Assembly: GCA_028583605.1 (NCBI GenBank) | Contig: CM053329.1 | Location: 33,876,992 to 33,940,991, forward strand | Reading direction: 5' to 3' | From: Dastarcus helophoroides | Lineage: Eukaryota; Arthropoda; Insecta; Coleoptera; Bothrideridae | DNA length: 64,000 nucleotides | Program-made: the position numbers and the translations under genes | Notes under the pieces: generated by a model | Told to the model about the DNA's origin: nothing | Databases searched by the model: none | What the model saw: the letters and a program-made list of their open reading frames with translations, nothing else | Part shown: positions 44,501 to 55,790 of the stretch, in pieces | How positions within the stretch are numbered: the stretch's first letter is position 1 | Layout: every line of letters starts with the position of its first letter

Positions 44501-47500
44501 TCAATTAATCTTCCAAATGTTCCGATGACGATGTGGAGTTTCTCTCGAAATTTCGACATTTTTATCTTATATTTAAAATATTGATATTTGCCAAAAGTTC
44601 CACCTTAAAATCAAGATCGTTAACTTTTTTAATCTCAATATATTGATGCATATATTGAGATTTGGATATTTCAAATTTGTTCTCAAATTTTGAAATCAAA
44701 TTCAAAATTTTAGATTATTCTTGAAATCGTGAGTTGTTTTAAAAAATTCTCAAATTAAACTTCCAAATGTTTAACCTGAACCTTTAATTTTTTGAAATAT
44801 ACAATTTTTTCCGAACATTTGACTTTATTGGTGAAATTGCGAGTTTGCTTTAGATTTCGTCTTTTCATTTCATAGGCAAAGCATTTTTTTAAAACAAATT
44901 TCGTTTTTTCCCCAAAAATTGACTTTAAAAATGTCAAGTTTTTCTCAGAATGTCGAGTTTAAATTCGAAATTTTGTTCCTTTCCTCGAACACCGGTTTTT
45001 TCAGAAAATCTTAACTTTTTTGTTAACCTATCTTCTATACCTGGAAATTTTCGACGTTAAATTGGAAATTTCCATTTTGTTTCCCAAAAATTTGTCGTTG
45101 CCTCTGAAACTTTTCTTCCATTTTAGAGGATTTGAGTTCGGAAGTTGACATTTCTTTGAGTTCGAGTTTAAAGCTGAATTTAGGGAAAAAAGTCAAAGTT
45201 ATAGAAATCGAAATTTCGAGAAATTTAATCATGTAGTTTCCATTAGCGGAGCTAGGGGGCAGTGCTCATCTTAGAAAGTTCATTGTCCACCTTAGAAAAA
45301 TTATCATATACAGTTTGTTATTGTTGTAATTAGGTGGGCACCTTATAGAATTCATTTGCTCACCCTAGGTAGGTTTGACTAGGAGTTTCCCTTTCTATTT
45401 GCTTTTTTTTGGCCCCATTGAAATCAAAGAAGAATATATCGGACTAAGGACCTTTTTTCCTCAATCGTCAAAAACATCTGCGACGTCGAAGTAGAATATA
45501 TTGAAGCGAGGACCCTCCTTCATTTTTTTGTTTGTTTTTTTGGTTATCAAAAATCCTAGCTACGACGATTACAATTTCTAAAAAAAAGGTTAAATTTATA
45601 GTCGAAAGTTTGGAAAAAGGCAATTCGCACGTTGAAGTTATTTTAAGGAAAAAAGTGAATATTCAATCTGTTTTCTAAAAATTTAGAAATTGTTAGCAAT
45701 AAGTTAAAAAAATAAGTCGAACATTCAGATTTAATGTTAACATTTCTAAATTCAAGTCGGCATTTTAAGAACTGTTTTGCATAAATTTCGAGTTTTTTTT
45801 TCGAAATTTTCGCTTTTCAGTAGCTTTGACTTTGAACAGAAAATTTTTATGATTTTTTTAAAGTTTTAACTCGAAAATACTTAAAATATAGTTAAAATTT
45901 CGAAATAAAGTAATAAATGTTTGTGGAAAAATCCTAAATTTCAAGTCAAGGTAAAAAGTTTAGAATTAAAACCAAAATTATTTAAAATAATATCTTAAAA
46001 TTTCGACTTTGACATTTAAGTAATAAATCAAATATTTGAGATTTTCAACAATATTTCGAGTATAAACACGAATATTTCAGAAATTTTTAATAGAATTTAA
46101 CTTTTTCTAGAAATGTTTTTGTTAAAATTCGAGTTTCACCTCAGAATTTAAAGTCTTCTCAAAATTCGGAATTTAGACTTGAAATTTTTAAATTCGAAAA
46201 TTTGATAAATTGTTCTTAGTGTGAAATTTCTAGTATATAAGTTGAAACTTCCAATAAGGCAGCTAACATTTCTATGAAATGTACAAAGGCGTAAAAAGGA
46301 CATCAATTTAAAAAAAAATCAGAAATTTCGACTTTAATGTCGAGATTAAAGTCGAAATTTCTATACTTTATGGTTAAGGTAGATAGACGACAGTTGCATC
46401 CTACCACTCCCTTTTTCCAACAATATTGGCAATTGGCGGAAAGGTGTATTCAGTAATTTCAATTTTTAATTAGCAAAATTTCGTCTTTTTTCTCAAAATT
46501 TGGGGAAAAAAGTTCACATTTCGAGTTTAAAATCGCAATTTCAAGATTAAAGTCGATATTTCGAGATTAAAGTCAATATTTCGAGAAAAAAAGTCGAAAT
46601 TTTGAGAATAAAATCAAAATTTCGAGAAAAAAGTCGAAATTTCGAGAAAAAAGTCAAAATTTATAAAAATATTTTTTTTAATCTACACTACACCTTTGCA
46701 GGAATGGAATGTATTAATAAAAATTTTTCAGAATATGGAGTTTTTCCTCGAATTTATCAGTGAAACTGAGTGCTAAATATGAACTGAGATAAAATATAAA
46801 CTTATCAACAAACTCTATAACTCAGTTAGAGCTGCGTATTTGGCTTGACAGGTCGCAAATTCAAACTGGGTGTCGATCATCACGCATTTTTAAAGCGTAA
46901 ATTTCTTAATAGGCGATAAACCGATGGTCTCGAGTCACCATCACGCTAATTGTCTCTAATGTTAACATCAATATACGAGGTAGTTCAAAAAGTAAGGGAC
47001 TATATTTTTATAAAAAAATATTTATTTATTCATCAACATTTATACTGTCCCTTCAAAGTAATCCCCCTAAGATACAATGCACTAGTGCCAACGCTTTTTC
47101 CAATCTTCAAAACACTTTTAGTGTAGCCTTGAGCTACTCTAGCGATGCAGTTTTTATTTTATCAATCGTTGCAAATCTCCGCCCTTTCATAGGTTTTTTA
47201 AGTTGTAGGAACAGGAAAAAGTCGCGGGGGCCAAATCCGGTGAATATGGTGGCTAAGGCATAATTCACGTGTTGTTTTTGGCCAAAAAACCTCTGCCAAG
47301 CGACGATGAATGAGCAGGTGCATTATCGTGATGTAAAAGCCATGGATTATTTTTGCACAATTCCAGACGTTTTTTTTTTCGTATTGCTTCTCACAAACGG
47401 CGCATAACTTTAAGGTAATACCCCTTATTGACCGTACGACCTTGAGATAAAACCTCCGTTTGCTTCTCGCAAACGGCGCATAACTTCAAGGTAATACTCC

Positions 47501-48700
47501 TTATTGACCGTACGACCTTGAGATAAAATCTCCTGATGCACTACTCCATGGTAATCAAAAAAAAAAGAGTAAGCAAAACTTTGACATTTGATCGGACTTG
47601 GCGTGCTCTTTTCGGTCTTGGCTCTCCTGGGTGCTTCCATGGGGACAATTGGGCTTTGATTTCGACGTTATAACCATATATCCATGATTCCTCACCAGTT
47701 ATGACTCTTTTGAGTAAATCAGGATCATCACTGACAGTCATTCAAGAGCTCCTGAGCGATGCTCATGCACGGTTCTTCTGAAGTTTCGGAACAAACTTCA
47801 CTGACACACGTCTCATGCCCAAAACATCCGAAAAAATTGCATGACACGAGCTGACTGACATCTTCAGCAATTTCTCTTATGGTAATTCGACGATTTTCAA
47901 AAACAATTTTCTTCACAGCTTCGACGATATCTTCTGTTGTTGATGTGCTGAGGCGTCCAGAGCGAGGTTCGTCAGTCGGCTTCTTCTCGACCAATCTTGG
48001 AAGAGTTTGTACCACTTGTAAACATTTTTTTTACTTAGAGCAGACTCACCGTACGCCACTGTCAAGATTTCAAGTGGTTTAGAGCACTTGATTCCATCTT
48101 CACACAAAATTTGATGCAAATCCTTTGCTTCATTTTTTATAATAATAGTAAACCGCCGAGCACAATTAAATACGCCTAACTTTTTTATTTGTCAAAAATA
48201 AACTAAGTATGCTATGTATTTGAAACTGTGAATATATGTTCGGGACATGTGTACCAACACAACAACAACAACAACAACAAATCGGTAATCGAATGTACGT
48301 TGCCCGCGAAACTTAAAAAGTCACCTTGCTTTTTGAAGATACCTCGTACACTGTTATTATTAGAGTATGTTGGTAACGGGTGATGATGACACAAATTAGC
48401 ATGATGGTGACGCGAATACATAAGTTTACCTCTATCGAATAAAAACGCGCCTAAAGAAGTTTTCGCTTCAAAAATTACATAGTTTGACTAATTTTTTAAG
48501 TTGTTAATGTAAAATTGTACTTACAAGGCGTTTCGGCTATCCCTGGGCCTAAGCAACATTAGTGGTATAGGAACACTGGCATAAGTAAGGCTAATCAGTC
48601 CGAAACCGATGTATTTTAAGTAGTATCTGGCTTCCTCGCTAATATTCCACAAAAGAGCCATTACGAACAACATCGCAAGAATTGTTATAATCACAACCAT
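38131..48700 (-). CDS. Agpat1: 1-acyl-sn-glycerol-3-phosphate acyltransferase (AGPAT1/2 type)
   Basis: Transfers an acyl chain to lysophosphatidic acid to make phosphatidic acid, the branch point for phospholipid and triacylglycerol synthesis, in the ER membrane. Four exons splice to a 291-residue protein, typical for the family. Residues 2-18 and 31-50 are hydrophobic membrane segments. Motif I is NHQSFLD (His96 and Asp101, the catalytic HX4D pair). A FIDR block lies at 140-143, and motif III FPEGTRN at 170-176 binds the phosphate. All splice sites are GT-AG and phases agree. The first intron is 9.6 kb, filled by a 455-bp satellite, a MITE, a SINE and a mariner. The paralogue number is a best guess; the family is certain. 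Confidence 0.94.
38566..38747 (-). CDS. Agpat1: AGPAT exon 3
   Basis: 182 nt, residues 104-164. SKKEIFYLQPFGLASWLWG then TIFIDRVKPEKAQEAL, the second acyltransferase block. Acceptor TTCTAG, donor AAGGTTAGA, leaving phase 0. Confidence 0.93.
38808..38941 (-). CDS. Agpat1: AGPAT exon 2 (HX4D motif)
   Basis: 134 nt, residues 59-103 plus one base. IPAYGLRSSCRFLGLKTKV then GQENIVKDGGCVVLINHQSF, containing the catalytic His96 and Asp101. Acceptor TTTCAG, donor TTGGTAATA. Confidence 0.93.
39507..39755. mobile_element. Pogo-like MITE (second family)
   Basis: Inverted ends CAGTAGAGTCCCTCTAAAGT and CAGTCGACTCCCGCTAAAGT (read inward), with further inner pairing of GTTGCGC. The left flank is TA; the right flank reads AT, so one side of the duplication is altered. 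249 bp, non-coding. Lies in AGPAT intron 1. Confidence 0.72.
39780..44420. repeat. 455-bp satellite, ten copies (AGPAT intron 1)
   Basis: The marker CGCAACTGTTACGTTGTTAC recurs near 39878, 40369, 40816, 41269, 41728, 42270, 42706, 43162, 43619 and 44040. Each unit includes GAGATTAACCTAGAAATCG, TCAAAAGGTCAATTTTAATG, CCGAGCTTTCGTATTAAAAT and GATACGCATCCTAAG. Spacing is 421-542 bp, mostly 445-460. Its base pattern (T-rich with TCGA steps) is like the 20-bp repeats elsewhere. Confidence 0.93.
44421..46800. repeat. T-rich then mixed A/T intronic sequence
   Basis: Decayed satellite continues to about 45200, then mixed A/T sequence. A clean run of GTCGAAATTTCGAGAAAAAA-type units lies near 46540-46650, and CAAAGGCGTAAAAAGGAC at 46283 matches the 1910 and 2440 copies. 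A weak transposon-like text AGCGGAGCTAGGGGGCAGTG lies near 45246. No gene seen. Confidence 0.6.
46805..46920 (+). mobile_element. tRNA-like SINE or tRNA-derived pseudogene
   Basis: TATAACTCAGTTAGAGC resembles an internal promoter A box and GGTCGCAAATTCAAACTGGG a B box, at normal tRNA spacing (about 30 bp apart). The acceptor stem does not close, so this is not a functional tRNA gene. It could be the head of a SINE. Confidence 0.45.
47040..48132 (-). pseudogene. Mariner transposase, element 1
   Basis: Broken frames carry KWYKLFQDW near the helix-turn-helix domain and DEPRSGRLSTSTTEDIVEAV with IREIAEDVSQL. VITGEESWIYGYNVEIKAQL follows (first catalytic position reads Glu for Asp), then KHPGEPRPKRARQVRSNVKV, VNKEYYLEVMRRLREA, LLHHDNAPAH (second Asp) and PPYSPDLAP. 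Stops and shifts throughout. A segment of about 75 bp is tandemly duplicated inside it (47386-47532). Inactive cut-and-paste transposase. Confidence 0.9.
48255..48282. repeat. CAA microsatellite
   Basis: (CAA)n run near the right end of mariner element 1, about seven units. Confidence 0.9.
48525..48700 (-). CDS. Agpat1: AGPAT exon 1 (membrane anchor)
   Basis: 176 nt, residues 1-58 plus two bases. Begins MVVIITILAMLFVMALLWNI (hydrophobic) and ends RPRDSRNA|L at a GTAAGT donor. The sequence TTGTTACAG just 2 bp upstream of the ATG could be a splice acceptor, so an upstream non-coding exon is possible. Confidence 0.88.
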
Positions 48701-49392
48701 GTCTGTAACAAATTCATCATCCTAAAATTTCCTCTCCTTTGTAACTTAGTGTACGTAATCGATAAGTGTGTGTACATAAAGTTTATTTACACGAACGAGG
48801 CAATGAGAGCTCATAAAGCCAGAACAAAATGATTCCTAACATATTTGGGTTAATTACGAAATAGAAAATGTATAGATGGGCATAAATGCAAAACTAAATA
48901 TTTGCATTACCTCGTGCGAATATATTACATTAGCTAATTAACACATTTAATAATTGAGTCCAGCAAATGACTCGTAATAATTAAGACTATCTAAGGTTAT
49001 TTGATAAAGCTGACCTGGAAAAAATTGCGTGAACTATTCAGCGTAAAAAAAGCTAAGCGGAATGGGTGTGGTATAAGTGCGATATTTTTTATCATGATTC
49101 GCTCGACTATTTACCCGCGACTTCGTCTGGGAACTTCTAATAAATAATTGCCTTTGAAGTATTACGTATATAGTCTTTAGCAAGAAATATATGCATTTAG
49201 TATAGAACATTCTAACGCACACGGTTTGAACATTTATCAGATTGGAAACTAAAGACCAGTTTCGATCCTAATGGATATCATCAATTTGGATGGAGAATCT
49301 CCGTGTGATTCTCAAGTACCACCATCTGTTGGTCCATGGAAAAAACTGTGGACAGAAACACCAAGAAGTGTCAATGCGTTTAGTATAGAACA
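48701..49392. other. Region upstream of AGPAT
   Basis: AT-rich sequence that should hold the AGPAT promoter. No TATA box is evident. A 16-bp direct repeat (GCATTTAGTATAGAAC near 49193 and GCGTTTAGTATAGAAC near 49376) brackets about 165 bp and the second copy abuts the hAT-like end. Confidence 0.45.
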
Positions 49393-49541
49393 GGGGTCGG
49401 CAAACTTTTAAACCGAAAGAGCCAACCGCAATAAAAAAATTAATTTCATGAATTTCAAAGAGCCACAAGTTATTTCAAAATTAAATCAGATAAATCAGAC
49501 AAAATATGGGAGATTTGGTGGAACGGACTGGTCCTTGGTTA

Positions 49542-49720
49542 TCTTCAAAAATTGAAATACGAAACTTGTCCCCTGAAACTAAGAAAGATTAAAAAACACA
49601 ACAAGAGAGATACTCTCTGAGGATGATAGATTGGCTATCGAAGCGCATTAGAGCAATCTTTGTTGTATTTTTTAATCTTTCTTGGTTTCAAGGGACAAGT
49701 TTTGTATTTCAATTTTTCAA
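49542..49720. mobile_element. Hairpin MITE, copy 1
   Basis: Long inverted arms: TTGAAATACGAAACTTGTCC and CTGAAACTAAGAAAGATTAA on the left, TTAATCTTTCTTGGTTTCAA and GGGACAAGTTTTGTATTTCA on the right. The centre has GAGGATGATAGATTGGCTAT. Nearly the entire element can fold back on itself. Confidence 0.85.
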
Positions 49721-49739
49721 ATCGAAAATATTTTCAGCA

Positions 49740-52195
49740 CAAAAGACTTTTTATTTCTCAAAATTTAGACCTTCACTTTGCCTTGCCTGTTTTTTTTCGA
49801 AATTTTAACTTTTTTAACTCCTCTCGATATTAGTCTTCTTTTTTAATATTTATTTTGTTCCTAAAAGTAAACTTTTACCCTGAATCTTTCTTTCTTCTCT
49901 AAACTCTACAATTTGTAAAAATGTTTACTTTTTTCTGATTCGACTTAATGAAAAATTTGACTTATTTCTCAAAAATTCATCTTTTGTCGATGTTTTAATT
50001 AAAAAAAAGAAAAAATGATGAAGTAATTGGAGATGTTAAGTAAAATAGTTTTTAAAGATTTCGATCTTTTTTTCAAAGAAGTCTTTTTTCGAAATTTAGA
50101 TCTGTTCTCAAATTTCACTTTTTTCCAAAATTACATTATCTCGACTTTGTTCTAAATTGCGGCTTTTTTTCTACATCTTTTTAAAATTCGTCCTCTTGCC
50201 AAATTTCGGCACTTTTCCCAAAACTTACTTTTACCAAACATTTAAAAGTAAATTTATTTTCTACACATTTGGACTTGTTACGCAAAATTCGGCTTTCGAA
50301 ATTTCTACTCTTAAAATTCGACATTTTAGTCTTTCTGCAAATTGCGGTTTTTTCCACGAAATGTATCTACATATTTTCAAAAATGTTTGACTTAATCTCA
50401 AAAATTTGACTTTCCCTGGGAAATTTCAACACTAAGAAATTACGCTATATTCTTTTTAAAATTCGTCTTTTTTCCAAATTTAGCCATTTTGCCCAAATAT
50501 TTTTAATTTTTTTAATTAATTTTACTAAACATTTAAACTTTTATTTATTTTCTTCAAATATGGACTTGTTGCACAAAATTCGTCTTTTTTCCAAATTTAG
50601 CCATTTTGTCCAAATATTGACTTTTACTAAACATTTAAACTTTTATTTATTTTCTTCAAATATGGACTTGCTGCACAAAATTCGTTTTTTTTTTCCAAAT
50701 TTCGACTTTTACAATTCTACATTTTATTGTTTCTGCAAGCTGCAATTTTTTCGAAGAAATTCGTCAATTTTCAAAATGTTCGACTTAATTTCAAATTTGA
50801 TGTTTTTTCTTAAAGTTTGACCTTTCTTTAAAAATCAAAATTTTTCTCGAAACTGGAAGTTGTATCAACATTGTCTTTTCTTTCGAAATTATTTTACCAA
50901 TTATATCAAATTTCGAATTTATTTAAACATTTGAAGTTTTTTTTTAATTCGTCTTGTTCTCGAAATTTCAAATTTAGTCTCAAAATTTCTCTGGAATTTT
51001 CCCCTTGAAAAATGCAAATTTTTTATTTTATTCTTCCCTGAAAAACTTTGGCTTTTTAAATGATCGACGAATTTTTCTAAGCTTTTAGTTTTTTACAATT
51101 TCTCTTTTCGAAATATTACAATTGTTCTCAAAATTTAAATTTGTCTGAAAACTTCAGGTTTTAAATTTGTTCTGGGTTTCAATCTAGTGTCGGAATTTTT
51201 AAATTTTATCTTTTTTGAGAAAGTCCATAAAAGGTTTTATCCGTTTACCAAATCAACAATTAAACAAATAATTACAGCGACACGTATTTCGCCAGCAGAA
51301 CTGGCATTTTCAAGCGCACTAATCCTAATTAATTAGCAAAAGAAGCACCGACATCATTTGCAATTAAGAAGTTTTGACAGATCATTTCTTCCGAAATCTC
51401 TTTTTTTTAAATTTCGGTTTTTTCTAGAAATTGCCACTTTTATATTGAACTAAATTCATCTATTTTCAAATCTCAAAATTTGATCTTTTTCTTAAAATTT
51501 GACTTTCATCGGGAAATTTTGACCATTTTTTAAAATTCAATATTTTTCCCGAAACTGGAAGTTTTATCGACATTCTCTTTTCTTTTCAAATTATTTTACC
51601 AATTTTCTTGAAATTCGAATTTATCAGAAAATTTGGATTTTATTTAAATCGTCTTGTTCTCGAAATTTCAAATATTTTCTCAAAATTTAAATTTCTCTGG
51701 AAAATTGCAAATTTTTGTCGAAATTTCCAGCTTTTTTTAAAATTTTGACCTTTTCCTTAACATTTTTCCTAAAATTTTACCTTTTTTTGAAAAAAATTCA
51801 TATATTCATTTTTTTTCGAAATCTTTTCCTTTTTTACAATTTTTTCGAAATCTCTTCTTTTTTGTCAATTTTTTCGAAGTCTCTTTCTTTTTCTCAATTT
51901 TTTCGAAATCTGTTCCTTTTTCTCAAAATTCGTCTTTTTCTAAAAATTTCAGCTTTTATTTCAAACTTTGATATTTGCTCTTTCTGTAAATTTAGATTTT
52001 TTATTCTTCTCTAAAAAACTTCGACTTTTTTAAAGTTCGACATTTTTTTTACGCTTTCAGTTTATTTTTGCAATTTCTCTTTTTCATATTTTACAGTTTT
52101 TCAATATATTATCGACATTCGACGTTTTTTTTTCCTAAAATTTTACCCTTTTTGAAAACTTTTAATAAATTCATGTTTTTCGGAATCCCTTCCAT
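49740..52195 (+). repeat. T-rich repeat arm of the large inverted repeat
   Basis: TTTTCTCAAAATTTCGACTT-type repeat with segments of 250-300 bp repeated (for example 50450-50560 against 50570-50700). It is the inverted partner of 52196-55480. Confidence 0.8.
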
Positions 52196-55100
52196 GTATT
52201 TTTCCAAAATTTTTGATTGATTTGTATTAACATTTTGAAAAAAGACATGAAATTTTAAATTTCTAGAAAAAGACCAACTTGGGTAGTCGAAATTAACTTT
52301 TTTATTTGTAAATTTTCCACAACCTTGAGATTTCGTGAATTACTTTTTGTGAACAAAAATCTAAATTTACATAAACGGCAAATATCAAAATTCGAAATAA
52401 AAGCTAAAATTTCTAGAAAAAGCCGAATTTTGAGAAAAAGAGATTTCGAACTAATTGAGAAAAAAAGACTTCGAAAAAATTGAGAAAAAGAGACTTCGAA
52501 AAAATTGAGAAAAAGAAAGAAATTTGGAAAAAATTGAGAAAAAGGAAGAGATTTCTAAAAAATATTTTTCTCATGATTTTAACTTTTTTATTTGTAAATT
52601 TTCTACAACTTTGAGATTTCGTAAATTACTTTTTGTGAGAAAAAAATCTAAATTTACATAAACGGCAAATATCAAAATTCGAAATAAAAGCTAAAATTTC
52701 CAGAAAAAGCCGAATTTTGAGAAAAAGAGATTTCGAACTAATTGAGAAAAAAGACTTCGAAAAAATTGAGAAAAAGAGACTTCGAAAAAATTGAGAAAAA
52801 GAAAGAGATTTGGAAAAAATTGAGAAAAAGAAAGGGATTTCGAAAAATATACATTTATCAAAAGTACTCATTAAAGGGTAAAATTTAAAAAAACGTATAA
52901 TTTCGACAATAGACTGAAACCCAGGACAAATTAAAAACATGAAATTTTTAAATAAATTTGAATTTTTTGAAATATAGTAACATTTCGAAATTATAAGAAT
53001 TAACTGGAAGCTTAGAAAAAATTGTCAATTTTTAAAAAAGTCGAAGTTTTTCAGTGAAGAAGAAAGTAGTCTAATTTTAGAAAGAATTTCATGGAAAAAA
53101 TTTAGAACAGCTCGAAATTTCGATAAAAAATTGCAATTTTCCAGAGAAAGCTAAATTTTGAGAATAAATTTGCAATTTCCAGAATAACACGAATTTTAAA
53201 AAAACTTCAAATTTTCAGATAAATTCGTATTTTCAGAAAATTGGTAAAATAATTTAGAAAGAAAATTCCAAAACAGTTTCGAGAGGTGTTGAACTTTAAA
53301 AAAAGGTAAACATTTCCCAGAAAAAGCCGAATTTTGAGAAAAAGGAAAAGATTTCGAAAAAACTCTGAAAAAATGAAGAGATTTAAAAAAATGAATACAG
53401 TCAAAACCGGATATAACAACATCGTTTACAACGACGCATCGGTTATTACGACTAAATGGCAAGGTCTCGGCCGATCATTTTAAAAACTAACTGTACTGCC
53501 AGTTGTATTGCTTATAACAACCACCCGTTACAGCGTCCATAGTTTATGGTCCCTTTAATGTCGTTATATCCGGTTTCGACTGTAACTGTACTGCCAGTTG
53601 TATTGCCTATAACAACCACCCGTTACAGCGTCCATAGTTTATGGTCGGTTTAATGTCGTTATATCCGGTTTCGACTGTAGTTTAATTCGGTAAAAGGGAG
53701 AAATTTCGAAAAAAATTAATTTATCGAAAGTTCTCAAAAAAGGCAAAATTTCAGAAAAAAATGTCGAATTTAGACAATAGATTGAAACCCAAAAATAATT
53801 CAAAAACCTGAAATTTTTAGACGATTTTGATTTTTTTGAAAGATTGCAAAATTTTAAAAGAAGAAATTATAAGGAAGATTAGAAAAAATAGTTGAAATTT
53901 AAAAAAGTCGAAGTTTTTCGAAGATTTGTAAAATAATTTCGAAAGAAAATTTTAGGAAAGCTTTAAGAAAAGTTTTAACTTTAAAAAGAATTTCCAGAAA
54001 AAGCCGAATTTTTAGAAAAAGAAGAGATTTGGAAATAAAATTGGGGAAAATAATTTAAAAATAATGAATTTGTCCAAGTTCTCAAATAAGGGCAAAATTT
54101 TAGAAAAAAAAAACATCGAATTTCGACTAATAGATTAAAACTCAAAACAAATTTAAAAATTTGAAATTTTCAGATAAAAGAGAAATTGCTAAAAATAAAC
54201 TGGAAGCTTAAAAAAGTGTCGAGCTTTAAAAAAGTCGAAGTTTTTCAGAGAAGTAGAAAAAAATCAAATTTTAGGAAAAATTTCAAGGAAAAAGTCAACA
54301 TTTCAAGAAAAACTCCAAATTGCGATAAAAATTTGCAATTTTCCGGAGAAAATTAAGTTCTGATGAATAAATTTGAAATTTCGAAAACAAGACGAATTAA
54401 AAAAAACTCCAAATTTTCAGATAAATCGAATTTTGAGAGAATTGGTAAAATAATTTCGAAAGGAAAGAGAATGTTGATAAAACTTCCAACTTCGACGAGT
54501 GTTAAACTTTAAAATAACGTCAAAATTTTCCAGAGAAAGACAAATTTTAAGAAATAAAATCAAATTTTGGGATCTGAAAATAGATGAATTTCGTTCGAAA
54601 TAAAAGTTGATAATTTCGGAAAAATCCGAATTTTTGAAAAAAAAAGATTTCTAAAAATATGAATTTGTGAAAAATTCTTAAAAAATGCAAAATTTTAGAG
54701 AAAAATATCGAATTATGACAATAATATATTGAAAGCCAAAACAAATTTAGAAACCTGAAATTATTAGGCAAATTTGAATTTTGTGAAAAATTGTAAAATC
54801 TCGAAAAGAGAAATTGTAAAAAATTAGAAAGCTTAGAAAAAATTGTCGACTTTTAAAAAGTCGAAGTTTTTCAGAGAAGAACAAAATAAATAATTTGCAT
54901 TTTCCAGGGAAAGTTAAATTATAAGACCAAATTTGAAATTTCGAGAACAAGACGAATAAAGAGAAAACTTCAAATTTTCAGAAAAATTCGAATTTTGAGA
55001 AAATGGTGAAATTCGGCAAAGAAACGTAATTTAAAAAGAATAGAAATTTCAAGAAAAAAATCGCAATTTAAAATAAAGTCAAAAAAATGTATTTGGAAAA

Positions 55101-55651
55101 AGTCAAATTTAAGAATAGATCTAAATTTCAAAAAACGACAACTTTGAGAAAAAGATCGGAATCTTCAAAAACTATTTTATTTAGGGTTTCCAAATTATTA
55201 CTTCAAATTTTTAACTTTTTTATTAAAAAATTGTCAAAAGATGAATTTTTGAGAAATAAGTCGAATCCAGTAAGTCGAATTAGAAAAAAGTAAACATTTT
55301 CACAGATTGTCGAGTTTTGAGAAGAAAGGAAGATTTAGGGAAAAAAATCAATTTTAGGAACAAAATACATCGTTAAAAAAATACGACGAATATAGAGAAG
55401 AATTAATAAAGTGGGATTTGCGAGAAAAAGGCAAATTTTTAAATAAAGCTCTAAATTTTGAGAAATAAAATGTTTGACTACATGAGTTAGAGGTGTCTCC
55501 CTGTTCCATATTTTGTCTGATTTATCTGATTTAATTTTGAAATAAAATGTAAAATCAGAAATAAAAAATTGTGGCTATTCGAAATTCACGAAACCAATTT
55601 TTTATTGCGGATGGCTCTTTTGCCCTAAAAGTTTGCAGCCCCTTGTTCTAT
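52196..55651 (-). mobile_element. hAT-like element H2, inverted copy lacking its right end
   Basis: Read on the minus strand it starts CAAGGGGCTGCAAACTTTTA at 55651, continues with the same left-end block (AGCCATCCGCAATAAAAAAT, TTAAATCAGATAAATCAGAC, GAGTTAGAAGTGTCTC-like text) and follows the H1 interior to about 63455 of H1. About 200 bp of right end are missing. The flank TTCTATCT has central TA. A 280-bp segment is tandemly duplicated (52302-52580 and 52581-52860). Confidence 0.83.
53398..53677. mobile_element. Pogo-like MITE, copy 2, with internal duplication
   Basis: Same family as 14606. Starts CAGTCAAAACCGGATATAAC after TA and ends GTTATATCCGGTTTCGACTG before TA. The right half (about 95 bp) is present twice in tandem, each ending with a proper terminus. 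It is inserted in element H2, so it is younger than that copy. Confidence 0.87.
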
Positions 55652-55790
55652 CTTCATTTTCGTCTCCTACTCGTAGAGCTGCAAGACTCTACCTAATAAG
55701 GTTACCCTTTGCAAATGGATTCATTTTCGCCTTCTATTCGTAGAGCTGCAGGACCTGCCTATTAGAGTTATCCTTTGCGAGTGAATTTTC
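55652..55790 (+). mobile_element. LINE-like 3' end, duplicated
   Basis: TTCATTTTCGTCTCCTACTC then GTAGAGCTGCAAGACTCTAC and AAGGTTACCCTTTGCAAATG, repeated once more in diverged form to 55785. Resembles the LINE 3' end (CCTACTCGCAGTGCTTTGAA and the GGTTACCCTTTG text) but is more diverged. Confidence 0.5.

Larger units (their letters stand above)
46976..48346 (-). mobile_element. Mariner element 1, full length but dead
   Basis: 1371 bp with inverted ends CGAGGTAGTTCAAAAAGTAA and CGAGGTATCTTCAAAAAGCA (read inward) and TA on both sides. The minus strand carries a degenerate transposase. It sits inside AGPAT intron 1, in the same orientation as the gene. Confidence 0.92.
49393..52195 (+). mobile_element. 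hAT-like element H3, left-end copy, 3' truncated
   Basis: Begins CAGGGGTCGGCAAACTTTTA and follows the left end of element H1 (60282): AGAGCCAACCGCAATAAA, then TTAAATCAGATAAATCAGAC. A hairpin MITE is inserted at about 49542. The rest is T-rich repeat matching the H1 interior. It ends at a junction with the inverted copy H2. The 8 bp to its left, GTATAGAA, has central TA. Confidence 0.82.

Noticed and set aside
46805..46880. Functional tRNA gene
   Set aside because: A and B boxes are only partial and no acceptor stem closes around them.
49385..55660. ATAGAA and TTCTAT flanks of the inverted hAT pair as one target duplication
   Set aside because: They are inverted, not direct. Each flank separately fits the nnnTAnnn hAT target, which explains the likeness.
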